A DNA stretch of 7,318 nucleotides from an uncultured Porphyromonadaceae bacterium (GTDB lineage: Bacteria > Bacteroidota > Bacteroidia > Bacteroidales > Barnesiellaceae_A), in contig UQMR01000089.1 of the NCBI GenBank assembly GCA_900542255.1, positions 1-7,318 on the forward strand, written 5' to 3'. This document shows positions 1 through 7,318 of this stretch, piece by piece; the stretch's first letter is position 1, and each line of letters opens with the position of its first letter. The notes under the pieces are model-generated. The model was given only the letters and a program-made list of their open reading frames with translations. It searched no databases and was not told the DNA's origin. The position numbers were made by a program, and so were the translations under genes.

Positions 1-325
1 TTTCGATGACATTTATGAAGACGCCGAACGCTCACACGAAATCGTCTCAGAGGCTGCACAGTTCGGTGAGGGATGGCTCCTGCCCGGCGAAGTAGCTTCG
101 TTTGCCAGCAACGGCATCAACAATGTCATTTCACTACAACCTTTCGGCTGCATAGCCAACCACATCCTATCGAAAGGAATAGAGAAACGCATACACGCCC
201 TCTACCCACGGCTCAACTTCCTTTCGCTCGATTTCGATAGCGGCGTAAGCACCGTCAACGTTGTCAACAGACTATGGCTATTTATCAACAACATAGAACA
301 ACCCGAAGAAATTGCAACCGTATAA
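1..325 (+). CDS. Acyl-CoA dehydratase activase-type protein, C-terminal end (5' partial)
   Basis: The reading frame opens at base 2 and runs 107 codons to TAA at 323-325; the start lies outside the window. The segment contains GEGWLLPGE, then SLQPFGCIANH with a conserved cysteine, then a FLSLDFDSG stretch and a NRLWLFI tail. This resembles, from memory, the C-terminus of the long (about 1400-1500 residue) Bacteroidales proteins that join a BcrAD/HgdC-type ATPase activator to a 2-hydroxyacyl-CoA dehydratase-like (DUF2229) part. Such activators use ATP and an Fe-S cluster to deliver a low-potential electron to a dehydratase. The ATPase and Fe-S motifs would lie upstream, so activity cannot be judged here. 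The gene ends 21 bp before a TetR regulator on the same strand, so the two are probably co-transcribed. The family call is fairly secure; the substrate is unknown. Confidence 0.75.
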   Translation, partial: FDDIYEDAERSHEIVSEAAQFGEGWLLPGEVASFASNGINNVISLQPFGCIANHILSKGIEKRIHALYPRLNFLSLDFDSGVSTVNVVNRLWLFINNIEQPEEIATV

Positions 326-346
326 CCACAAAAAAAGAACAACACC

Positions 347-955
347 ATGAGCAACAACAACATAGAAGAAAACATCATAAATGCCGCGCGCACAGAATTT
401 GTCAAACATGGCTACGAATGTACCAGCATGAGCGAAATAGCAGCACGGGCAGGAATCAACCGCCCCACGCTGCACTACTATTTCCGTACGAAAGAAAAGA
501 TGTTCCAAGCCGTATTCGGCGACATCGTCGAGACCTTCATCCCCGACATACAATCGATAGCCGAAAGCGACCTGCCTTTCATAGATAAGCTGAAAGCTAT
601 TATAGACAAATACATCGCTACATTTGCACAAAACCCCGATGTGCCTTGCTTCATCATCAACGAAATAGAACGCGACCCGCAACATCTGCTTGCCACCGCC
701 CAAGAACTGCACATAGACAAGCTCCTGAAAACATTACACCAGTCGATGCTCAAAGAAATAGAAGCGGGCAAAATCAAGCCGATTGCCCCGGAAAAAATGT
801 TTTGCACCTTCTACGGGCTGCTTGTCTTCCCCATCGTAAGCAAGAAAGTGACGAAAATCATATTTTTCGACAATCAGGAGTCTGACTATCAAGAATTTAT
901 GCAGAATTGGAAAGAACATATTATCCGAATAATGCAAAATTTGATAAGCCTTTGA
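347..955 (+). CDS. TetR/AcrR family transcriptional regulator
   Basis: This 202-residue protein has the usual TetR length. The N-terminal DNA-binding domain covers about residues 6-52, with the helix-turn-helix at about 26-46 (SMSEIAARAGINRPTLHYYF), which is the family signature. The rest, about 60-200, is helical and should form the dimerisation and ligand-binding domain; no ligand can be deduced from it. The ATG at 347 follows an A-rich stretch without a Shine-Dalgarno motif, as is normal in Bacteroidota, and gives a full N-terminal helix. The gene lies 21 bp after the activase-type gene and is probably in the same transcript, so it may control that operon or itself, although regulation of the nuo promoter downstream is also possible. 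No clear palindromic operator was recognised. It ends 233 bp before nuoA. Confidence 0.9.
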   Translation: MSNNNIEENIINAARTEFVKHGYECTSMSEIAARAGINRPTLHYYFRTKEKMFQAVFGDIVETFIPDIQSIAESDLPFIDKLKAIIDKYIATFAQNPDVPCFIINEIERDPQHLLATAQELHIDKLLKTLHQSMLKEIEAGKIKPIAPEKMFCTFYGLLVFPIVSKKVTKIIFFDNQESDYQEFMQNWKEHIIRIMQNLISL

Positions 956-972
956 CACCCCGAAACCCCATC

Positions 973-1030
973 GCCATGAGATAACGGCTTCGCAAACGCC
1001 CCTGTAAGCCCATACAGAACCCATCTCGGC
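973..1030 (+). other. Possible folded RNA or weak terminator after the TetR gene
   Basis: An outer stem pairs 973-982 (GCCATGAGAT) with 1023-1030 (ATCTCGGC): eight base pairs with a two-base AT bulge. Inside it sits a perfect 5-bp hairpin, CTGTA at 1002-1006 with TACAG at 1013-1017 around a 6-base loop, and a weaker 3-bp pairing of 986-988 with 998-1000. The element lies 17 bases after the TetR stop codon and 48 bases before the nuo promoter, so it would be in the 3' untranslated region of the upstream operon. No U-run follows directly, but an AT-rich tract begins about 15 bases later. It may be a weak or factor-dependent terminator. Short stems of this kind also arise by chance. Confidence 0.25.
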
Positions 1031-1077
1031 AATACGAAAAAGCATTATTTATTTTAAAAAAAGAGAGCGAGAAAACT

Positions 1078-1108
1078 TTTGTCGGGCAATTTCTTTTTTT
1101 TACCTTTG
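1078..1108 (+). promoter_or_regulatory. Bacteroidota-type promoter for the nuo operon
   Basis: TTTG at 1078-1081 serves as the -33 element and TACCTTTG at 1101-1108 matches the -7 consensus TAnnTTTG exactly. The 19-bp spacer between them is the length expected for the primary sigma factor (sigma-ABfr) of Bacteroidota. Transcription should begin about 5 bases after 1108, leaving an A-rich 5' leader of about 75 bases before nuoA. This is the only place in the window where I found both elements at proper spacing, so it probably drives nuoABCDH and possibly the atp genes behind them. Confidence 0.8.
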
Positions 1109-1121
1109 CGGTGATTTATTT

Positions 1122-1141
1122 GTCGGCATCCATAGTCGGCA
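1122..1141 (+). repeat. Short direct repeat in the nuoA leader
   Basis: GTCGGCA occurs at 1122-1128 and again at 1135-1141, separated by six bases, so the copies are offset by 13 bases. A related GTCGGGCA lies at 1081-1088 inside the promoter spacer. The two exact copies are just downstream of the predicted transcription start. They could be regulator half-sites or simply chance; no known operator is recognised. Confidence 0.3.
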
Positions 1142-1188
1142 GAAAAGAGAGAAAATAATACAAAAACAAAGAAATATAGTACACTTAT

Positions 1189-1539
1189 ATGAACTCAGCA
1201 TTCTTAGTGGTCGTACTGATCACCGGTATTGCATTGGTAGGAGCCGCCTTGCTTATAGCCGGATGGCTCTCGCCGCGCTCTTTTAACCCTCAGAAGGGAG
1301 AAGCCTACGAGTGCGGAATACCCACAAGGGGAGATTCGTGGATGCAATTTAAGGTAGGCTACTACCTGTTTGCCATCCTTTACCTCATGTTCGACGTAGA
1401 GACCGTGTTTCTCTTCCCGTGGGCAGTCATACTGCGCGATGTAGGCGTTGCCGGCCTGGCCAGCATAGCCTTCTTTATGGTGATACTCGTACTTGGTCTC
1501 GTATATGCATGGAAGAAAGGAGCGTTGGAATGGAAGTGA
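1189..1539 (+). CDS. nuoA: NADH-quinone oxidoreductase (complex I) subunit A
   Basis: This 116-residue membrane protein is one of the small subunits of the complex I membrane arm, close to the quinone-reaction site in the cytoplasmic membrane. Three hydrophobic helices are visible at about residues 4-26, 56-80 and 87-107. The loop after helix 1 carries the family motif YECG (40-43), and helix 2 holds the signature VGYYLFAILYLMFDVETVF, including Asp69 and Glu71. The length is normal. The ATG at 1189 follows an A-rich leader and is the first gene after the predicted promoter at 1078-1108. Its 3' end overlaps the start of nuoB by 10 bp, which suggests translational coupling. Confidence 0.96.
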   Translation: MNSAFLVVVLITGIALVGAALLIAGWLSPRSFNPQKGEAYECGIPTRGDSWMQFKVGYYLFAILYLMFDVETVFLFPWAVILRDVGVAGLASIAFFMVILVLGLVYAWKKGALEWK

Positions 1540-2117
1540 AAATCAAATCAATGAAGTATGAAGACTTCAAAGACAATGAATATCTCGAAAATCTGGTCGC
1601 AGAGCTTAATGCAGCAGGCACCAACGTTGTGGTGGGCTGCTTCGACGACCTTATCAACTGGGGCCGCTCCAATTCGTTGTGGCCTCTCACTTTTGCAACA
1701 AGTTGCTGCGGTATCGAGTTTATGGCACTCGGCGCAGCGCGGTACGACATGGCCCGTTTCGGGTTTGAAGTAGCGCGTGCCAGCCCGCGTCAGGCCGACT
1801 TCATTATGGTTGCAGGTACCATCGTGCACCGTATGGCACCGGTACTCAAACGCCTCTATGACCAGCTTGCCGAGCCTAAGTATGTAGTAGCTACGGGTGG
1901 TTGCGCTGTCTCGGGAGGTCCGTTCCGCAACTCATACCACGTACTCAAAGGCGTAGGCGAGATACTCCCGGTCGACGTATATATTCCCGGTTGCCCGCCG
2001 CGTCCCGAAGCCATGTTCTACGGACTGATGCAACTACAACGCAAAGTCAAGGTAGAAAAATTCTTCGGCGGCGTAAACCGCAAGCAGAAACGGCAGGAAT
2101 TTTTTGAAGGGAAATAA
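1530..2117 (+). CDS. nuoB: NADH-quinone oxidoreductase (complex I) subunit B
   Basis: This 195-residue subunit lies in the peripheral arm at the membrane interface and carries the terminal 4Fe-4S cluster N2, which passes electrons to quinone. The cluster ligands are visible: Cys59 and Cys60 (ATSCCGIEF), Cys125 (GGCAVSGG) and Cys155 (PGCPPRPEA). The segment GAARYDMARFGFEVARASPR is strongly conserved in the family. The frame is open from 1419, but that start would add 37 residues encoded out of frame inside nuoA; the ATG at 1530 (protein beginning MEVKIK) gives the normal length and overlaps the nuoA stop by 10 bp. ATGs at 1509 and 1551 are less likely alternatives. A lysine- and arginine-rich tail ends the protein. 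Confidence 0.96.
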   Translation: MEVKIKSMKYEDFKDNEYLENLVAELNAAGTNVVVGCFDDLINWGRSNSLWPLTFATSCCGIEFMALGAARYDMARFGFEVARASPRQADFIMVAGTIVHRMAPVLKRLYDQLAEPKYVVATGGCAVSGGPFRNSYHVLKGVGEILPVDVYIPGCPPRPEAMFYGLMQLQRKVKVEKFFGGVNRKQKRQEFFEGK

Positions 2118-2140
2118 TCAGTAAACACACACCGATTATT
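2113..2140 (+). other. Small hairpin between nuoB and nuoCD
   Basis: AATAATC at 2113-2119 is a perfect 7-base inverted match to GATTATT at 2134-2140, with a 14-base loop. The left arm includes the nuoB stop codon and the right arm ends 5 bases before the nuoCD start. The stem is almost all A-T pairs and therefore weak, and no U-run typical of a terminator follows. It might affect translation of nuoCD or mark a processing site; chance is also plausible. Confidence 0.3.
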
Positions 2141-2145
2141 ATTAT

Positions 2146-3774
2146 ATGGCAACAATTCAAGAAAAGATAAGCGCCCTCGTGCCCGAGGCCACATTCTCCG
2201 AAAGCGGGCAACTATACGTCACTGTCCCCGATGCCCAATGGCACAAACTTGCCAAGGCCTTGCACGACGACAAAGAATCGCCTTACGATTATCTTATAGC
2301 CATCGTGGGAGCCGACTGGGGCGAAACCCTCGGATGCGTATATTACTTAGAGTCGACATCGACAGCACAACGCCTTGCCGTCATCGTACAAACCGCCGAC
2401 CGCGAGAAACCCATGCTCCACTCGGTTTGCGACTTGTGGCAATCGGCCAACCTGTACGAGCGCGAAGTCTATGACTTCTACGGCATCGTATTCATCAACC
2501 ACCCCGACATGCGTCGGCTTTTCTTACGCAAAGACTGGGTAGGATACCCGCTGCGAAAAGATTACAATGCCGACCCGGCTCTGAACCCTATCAGACTCGA
2601 AAACGAAGAATCGTACGACACCTCATACTCGGTAGTAGAGAAAGAAGACGGTACACTCGAAGAGCAACGCCCCGTCATCTTCACACCCGAACAATATGTA
2701 GTAAACATAGGTCCGCAACACCCCGCCACACACGGTGTATTGCGCCTGCGTACATCGCTCGACGGAGAGATAGTTACCAAGATTGACCCCTACTGCGGAT
2801 ATATACACCGAGGCATCGAAAAACTGTGCGAATCGCTTACCTATCCCCAGACACTGCACTTCACCGACCGCCTCGATTACCTCTCGGCCATGCAAAACCG
2901 TCACGCGCTCTGCCTCTGCATCGAAGACGCCCTGCAAATAGAAGTACCCGAACGCGTGAAATACATACGTACCATTATGGACGAGCTCATGCGTATATCG
3001 TCGCACCTGCTCTTCTGGGCAACATTCTGCATGGACTTGGGAGGAACAACGGCATTCTTCTACGGATTTCGCGACCGGGAAATGATACTCGACATTCTCG
3101 AAGAGACAACCGGAGCCCGCATGTCATTCAACTACAACACCATAGGCGGTGTTATGGCCGACCTTCACCCCGACTTCCAGCGCAAGGTGAAAGAGTTCTG
3201 CCGCTACATGCCCGGTTCGCTCAAAGAGTATCACGAGCTCTTTACGGGCAACGTCATAGCCCAACAACGCATGAAGGGCGTAGGTGTCGTTTCGCGCGAA
3301 AAAGCCATCTCGCACGCCCTCACGGGACCGTCGGGACGCGCATCGGGATGGGCCTGCGATGTGCGCAAGCGCATGCCCTACGGCGTATATGACAAGGTAG
3401 AATTCAACGAAGTACTCCGCACCGAAGGCGACGTCTTCGCCCGCTACATGGTACGTCTCGACGAGATACTCGAATCGATTAAAATCATAGAGCAACTCAT
3501 CGACAACATACCCGAAGGCGACTACGCCTTGAAGATGAAACCCATCATCAAGCTGCCCGAAGGACGCTATTTCCGCCAAGTCGAAGCCAGCCGCGGAGCC
3601 TTCGGCGTATACATCGAAAGCCGGGGCGAAAAATACCCGTACCGCTTGAAATTCAACACACCGGGACTGATGCTCGTAGGCTCGCTCGACGAGTTGACGC
3701 GCGGCGGGAAAATCGCCGACCTTATCGCCATAGGCGGCTCGCTCGACTATGTAGTGCCCGATATCGACCGATAA
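2146..3774 (+). CDS. nuoCD: NADH-quinone oxidoreductase (complex I) fused subunit C/D
   Basis: This 542-residue protein fuses the 30-kDa subunit (NuoC) and the 49-kDa subunit (NuoD), which lie in the peripheral arm and shape the quinone pocket. The NuoC domain covers about residues 1-145 and has the signature YEREVYDFYGI (104-114) followed by RLFLRKDWVGYPLRKDY. A charged linker (about 146-180) leads into NuoD (about 181-542), which opens with GPQHPATHGVLR (189-200). It also contains HRGIEKL, TDRLDY and the typical end LTRGGKIADLIAIGGSLDYV. By alignment from memory, His196 and Tyr245 correspond to the quinone-binding His and Tyr of the bovine 49-kDa subunit, and both are present. The reading frame is continuous across the linker, so the fusion looks genuine; fused nuoCD is known in several lineages, including Bacteroides and enterobacteria. 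Gaps are 28 bp to nuoB and 33 bp to nuoH. Confidence 0.96.
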   Translation: MATIQEKISALVPEATFSESGQLYVTVPDAQWHKLAKALHDDKESPYDYLIAIVGADWGETLGCVYYLESTSTAQRLAVIVQTADREKPMLHSVCDLWQSANLYEREVYDFYGIVFINHPDMRRLFLRKDWVGYPLRKDYNADPALNPIRLENEESYDTSYSVVEKEDGTLEEQRPVIFTPEQYVVNIGPQHPATHGVLRLRTSLDGEIVTKIDPYCGYIHRGIEKLCESLTYPQTLHFTDRLDYLSAMQNRHALCLCIEDALQIEVPERVKYIRTIMDELMRISSHLLFWATFCMDLGGTTAFFYGFRDREMILDILEETTGARMSFNYNTIGGVMADLHPDFQRKVKEFCRYMPGSLKEYHELFTGNVIAQQRMKGVGVVSREKAISHALTGPSGRASGWACDVRKRMPYGVYDKVEFNEVLRTEGDVFARYMVRLDEILESIKIIEQLIDNIPEGDYALKMKPIIKLPEGRYFRQVEASRGAFGVYIESRGEKYPYRLKFNTPGLMLVGSLDELTRGGKIADLIAIGGSLDYVVPDIDR

Positions 3775-3807
3775 TTAACACGCAAAACACAGACAACAAG
3801 AAATATC

Positions 3808-4884
3808 ATGTACGACTTTTCCATTATCACCTCGTGGATAGACAGTTTCTTGCGGCAATACCTGCCTGAGTGGGGCGCATTGCTGATAGAATTTGTACTC
3901 ATAGGCGTTGCCCTGCTACTGTTGTATGCACTCATCGCCCTATTTCTCATATACTTTGAGCGTAAAGTATGCGCCTTCTTCCAATGCCGTCTCGGTCCTA
4001 ACCGAGTAGGCCCCTACGGCGTTATACAGAGTGTTGCCGACATGTTCAAGATGCTCATCAAGGAGCTTATCCGACTCAACCACGTCGACCAGTTCCTCTT
4101 CAATCTGGCCCCCTATCTGGTCATTACAGCATCGATGCTTGCATTCGGGTGTCTGCCATTCGGTCGCGGCCTGCAAGTCCTCGACTTCAACATAGGCATC
4201 TTCTTCCTCATAGCAGCATCGTCGATAGGCATCCTCGGCATACTGCTGGCCGGATGGTCGAGCAACAACAAGTTTACACTCGTGGGAGCCATCCGAAGCG
4301 GTGCCCAGATGATAAGCTACGAGTTGTCGATAGGCCTCTCTATCATCACGATAGTAACCTTGGCCGGAACCATGTCGATAAGCGGCATCGTCGAGGCACA
4401 ACAAAACGGATGGTTTATCTTCACCGGCCATATCCCCGCCATCGTAGCATTCCTCATCTACCTTGTAGCCGGTACAGCCGAGACCAACCGCGGCCCGTTT
4501 GACCTTCCCGAGGCCGAGAGCGAGCTCACCGCCGGATACCACACCGAATACTCTGGTATGCACTTCGGCTTCTTCTACCTGGCAGAATACCTCAACCTCT
4601 TCATCGTTTCGGGAGTAGCCACGACACTCTTCCTCGGCGGATGGATGCCGCTGCACATACCGGGATGGGAGGCATTCAACAACGTCATGGACTATATCCC
4701 GTCCATCATCTGGTTCTTCGGCAAGTGCGTTGTCATCATGTGGGTCATCATCTGGTTCAAATGGACATTCCCCCGATTGAGAATAGACCAGCTGCTGAAA
4801 CTCGAATGGAAGTATTTGCTACCTTTAAGCCTTGTCAACCTTGCCGTAATGAGCATATTAGTCGTATTAGGCTGGCACTTCTAA
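3808..4884 (+). CDS. nuoH: NADH-quinone oxidoreductase (complex I) subunit H
   Basis: This 358-residue protein has about eight membrane helices and links the peripheral arm to the ion-pumping membrane arm, forming much of the quinone tunnel. Family marks include [20 protein letters not shown] (49-68), the loop [20 protein letters not shown] (221-240) with its conserved acidic residues, [11 protein letters not shown] just after it, and [10 protein letters not shown] (321-330). The length is slightly above that of E. coli NuoH, mostly through a longer N-terminus (about 1-25). The ATG at 3808 follows an A-rich 33-bp gap without a Shine-Dalgarno motif. It is the last nuo gene in the window: nuoI, the usual next gene, does not follow, and atpD begins 60 bp later. 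Confidence 0.96.
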   Translation: MYDFSIITSWIDSFLRQYLPEWGALLIEFVLIGVALLLLYALIALFLIYFERKVCAFFQCRLGPNRVGPYGVIQSVADMFKMLIKELIRLNHVDQFLFNLAPYLVITASMLAFGCLPFGRGLQVLDFNIGIFFLIAASSIGILGILLAGWSSNNKFTLVGAIRSGAQMISYELSIGLSIITIVTLAGTMSISGIVEAQQNGWFIFTGHIPAIVAFLIYLVAGTAETNRGPFDLPEAESELTAGYHTEYSGMHFGFFYLAEYLNLFIVSGVATTLFLGGWMPLHIPGWEAFNNVMDYIPSIIWFFGKCVVIMWVIIWFKWTFPRLRIDQLLKLEWKYLLPLSLVNLAVMSILVVLGWHF

Positions 4885-6459
<1,575 letters not shown>

Positions 6460-6464
6460 GAACC

Positions 6465-6698
6465 ATGAAACTCGAAATCATATCTTCAGAAAAAGTACTT
6501 TTCAGCGGCGAAGCCGACTCGGTAAGCCTCCCCGGCACCCAAGGAGCCTTTACAGTGCTCAACAACCACGCTTCGCTGGCATCGACCCTGCAAAAGGGGA
6601 CGATAGAGTACTCTATTGGCAACGAACGCCATTCTGTGGAATTGAACGGAGGCTTTGTAGACGTAGACAACAACCGCGTTGCCGTATGTATCTACTGA
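6465..6698 (+). CDS. atpC: F1Fo ATP synthase epsilon subunit, short form
   Basis: This 77-residue protein matches the N-terminal beta-sandwich domain of subunit epsilon, which couples the gamma shaft to the c-ring. Visible marks are an opening MKLEIISSEKVLFSGEA, LPGTQGAF (22-29), NNHASL (33-38) and a closing NGGFVDVDNNRVAVC (61-75). The usual protein is about 130-140 residues and ends in two helices that can inhibit ATP hydrolysis; here a TGA stop directly follows the sandwich, so those helices are absent. Related Bacteroides proteins are also short, as far as I recall, so this is probably a lineage trait and not a truncation. It starts 5 bp after the atpD stop, so the two are likely translationally coupled. 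Confidence 0.93.
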   Translation: MKLEIISSEKVLFSGEADSVSLPGTQGAFTVLNNHASLASTLQKGTIEYSIGNERHSVELNGGFVDVDNNRVAVCIY

Positions 6699-6735
6699 GC
6701 CGCAGAGGGTTTCTACCGGACTAAAACAAAAGACA

Positions 6736-7318
6736 ATGAAAAAGCACTCGATACTAATCATTTGCTTGGCGCTCATAGCCATTGCAGCCGTCGCGAGCAT
6801 CGCGCTCTACGACGACTCGCATCATGGCGAAGAGAAACACTTCGACGCCAAAGAAACGATATTCGACCACCTCGTCGACCATTACAGTTGGGAAGTACCT
6901 TTTTCGCACAGCCATAAAATATCCCTGCCTGTCATCGTCAAAGAGAAGGAGGGAGGATGGCACATGTTCATGTCCGACAAGATAGAAAAGGGAAAGACCT
7001 ACGAAGGCTTCTATATCGACACCGACCAATACAAAGGCAAGATTGTAGGAACAGCCGCCGACGGGAGCATATACCGCCCCATCGACCTCTCCATAACGAA
7101 AAACGTACTGGCACTCTTCATCACCGCACTGGTGGTATGCCTCTGTATCTTCCCGTTGGTCAATTGGTACAAAAAGCATGGCAACAAAGCCCCGAGGGGT
7201 TTCCTGGGAGCTTTGGAATCGCTCACTGCCATGATATATGCCGACATGATAAAACCCATCCTCGGTGAGAAAAAGGGCCGCCGCTTTGCCCCCTACCTGC
7301 TCACCGCCTTCTACTTCA
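6736..7318 (+). CDS. atpB: F1Fo ATP synthase subunit a (3' partial)
   Basis: The frame is open from ATG at 6736 through the window end, giving 194 codons. Subunit a forms the proton half-channels of the membrane Fo part. A hydrophobic N-terminal segment (about 5-24, after MKKHS) looks like a signal peptide or first membrane helix. It is followed by an extra, probably periplasmic domain (about 25-118), rich in His and acidic residues at its start and containing HFDAKETIFDHLVDHYSWEV. A membrane helix follows (about 122-143), then the typical FLGALESLTAMIYADMIKP (157-173) and RRFAPYLLTAFYF at the edge. The functional Arg of the channel helix lies outside the window. The long N-terminal domain is, from memory, usual in Bacteroidota. 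It starts 37 bp after atpC, with no separate small gene between. Confidence 0.92.
   Translation, partial: MKKHSILIICLALIAIAAVASIALYDDSHHGEEKHFDAKETIFDHLVDHYSWEVPFSHSHKISLPVIVKEKEGGWHMFMSDKIEKGKTYEGFYIDTDQYKGKIVGTAADGSIYRPIDLSITKNVLALFITALVVCLCIFPLVNWYKKHGNKAPRGFLGALESLTAMIYADMIKPILGEKKGRRFAPYLLTAFYF

Noticed and set aside
619..626. TACATTTG, a perfect -7 promoter motif inside the TetR gene
   Set aside because: There is no TTTG about 19 bp upstream and it lies within coding sequence with no gene starting shortly after.
1419..1529. N-terminal extension of nuoB by 37 residues
   Set aside because: The added residues come from an alternate frame of nuoA and resemble nothing in NuoB; the ATG at 1530 gives the normal length.
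3940..4656. 238-codon open frame on the minus strand
   Set aside because: It lies wholly opposite nuoH, whose protein matches its family throughout, and the minus-strand product shows no recognisable domain.
4820..4827. TACCTTTA near the end of nuoH as a possible atpD promoter
   Set aside because: It lacks the final G of the -7 motif and has no -33 TTTG at the right distance.

Overview
The window comes from the chromosome of a Bacteroidota member, most likely order Bacteroidales. The evidence is A-rich leaders without Shine-Dalgarno sequences before every gene, one textbook Bacteroidota promoter (TTTG, 19 bp, TACCTTTG), a fused nuoCD gene, an ATP synthase cluster that starts with atpD and atpC, a very short epsilon subunit, and a subunit a with a long exported N-terminal domain. 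Genus cannot be fixed from the sequence alone. Composition and codon style look uniform from end to end, and every gene lies on the + strand.

Layout: bases 1-325 are the 3' end of a large acyl-CoA dehydratase activase-type protein, followed after 21 bp by a TetR/AcrR regulator (347-955). A 233-bp intergenic region then holds a possible folded RNA or weak terminator and a strong predicted promoter (1078-1108). From that promoter run nuoA, nuoB, nuoCD and nuoH (1189-4884), encoding part of the peripheral arm and the membrane-anchoring part of respiratory complex I. After only 60 bp, with no visible terminator or promoter, comes the ATP synthase cluster: atpD (4945-6459), atpC (6465-6698) and the first 194 codons of atpB (6736 to the window end).

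Functionally this is a proton-motive-force region. The nuo products belong to a quinone-reducing, ion-pumping complex that spends electron energy to build the gradient, and the atp products form the rotary enzyme that uses it. The main oddity is the order. nuoH is normally followed by nuoI-nuoN, but here the atp operon begins at that point, so the complex I operon is either split or its remaining genes lie elsewhere. The gaps suggest the atp genes could be read from the nuo promoter.

I found no CRISPR array, transposase, integrase, tRNA, rRNA, phage gene or defence-like cassette. No undescribed system is visible. The unusual content is the gene arrangement and some lineage-specific subunit architecture.
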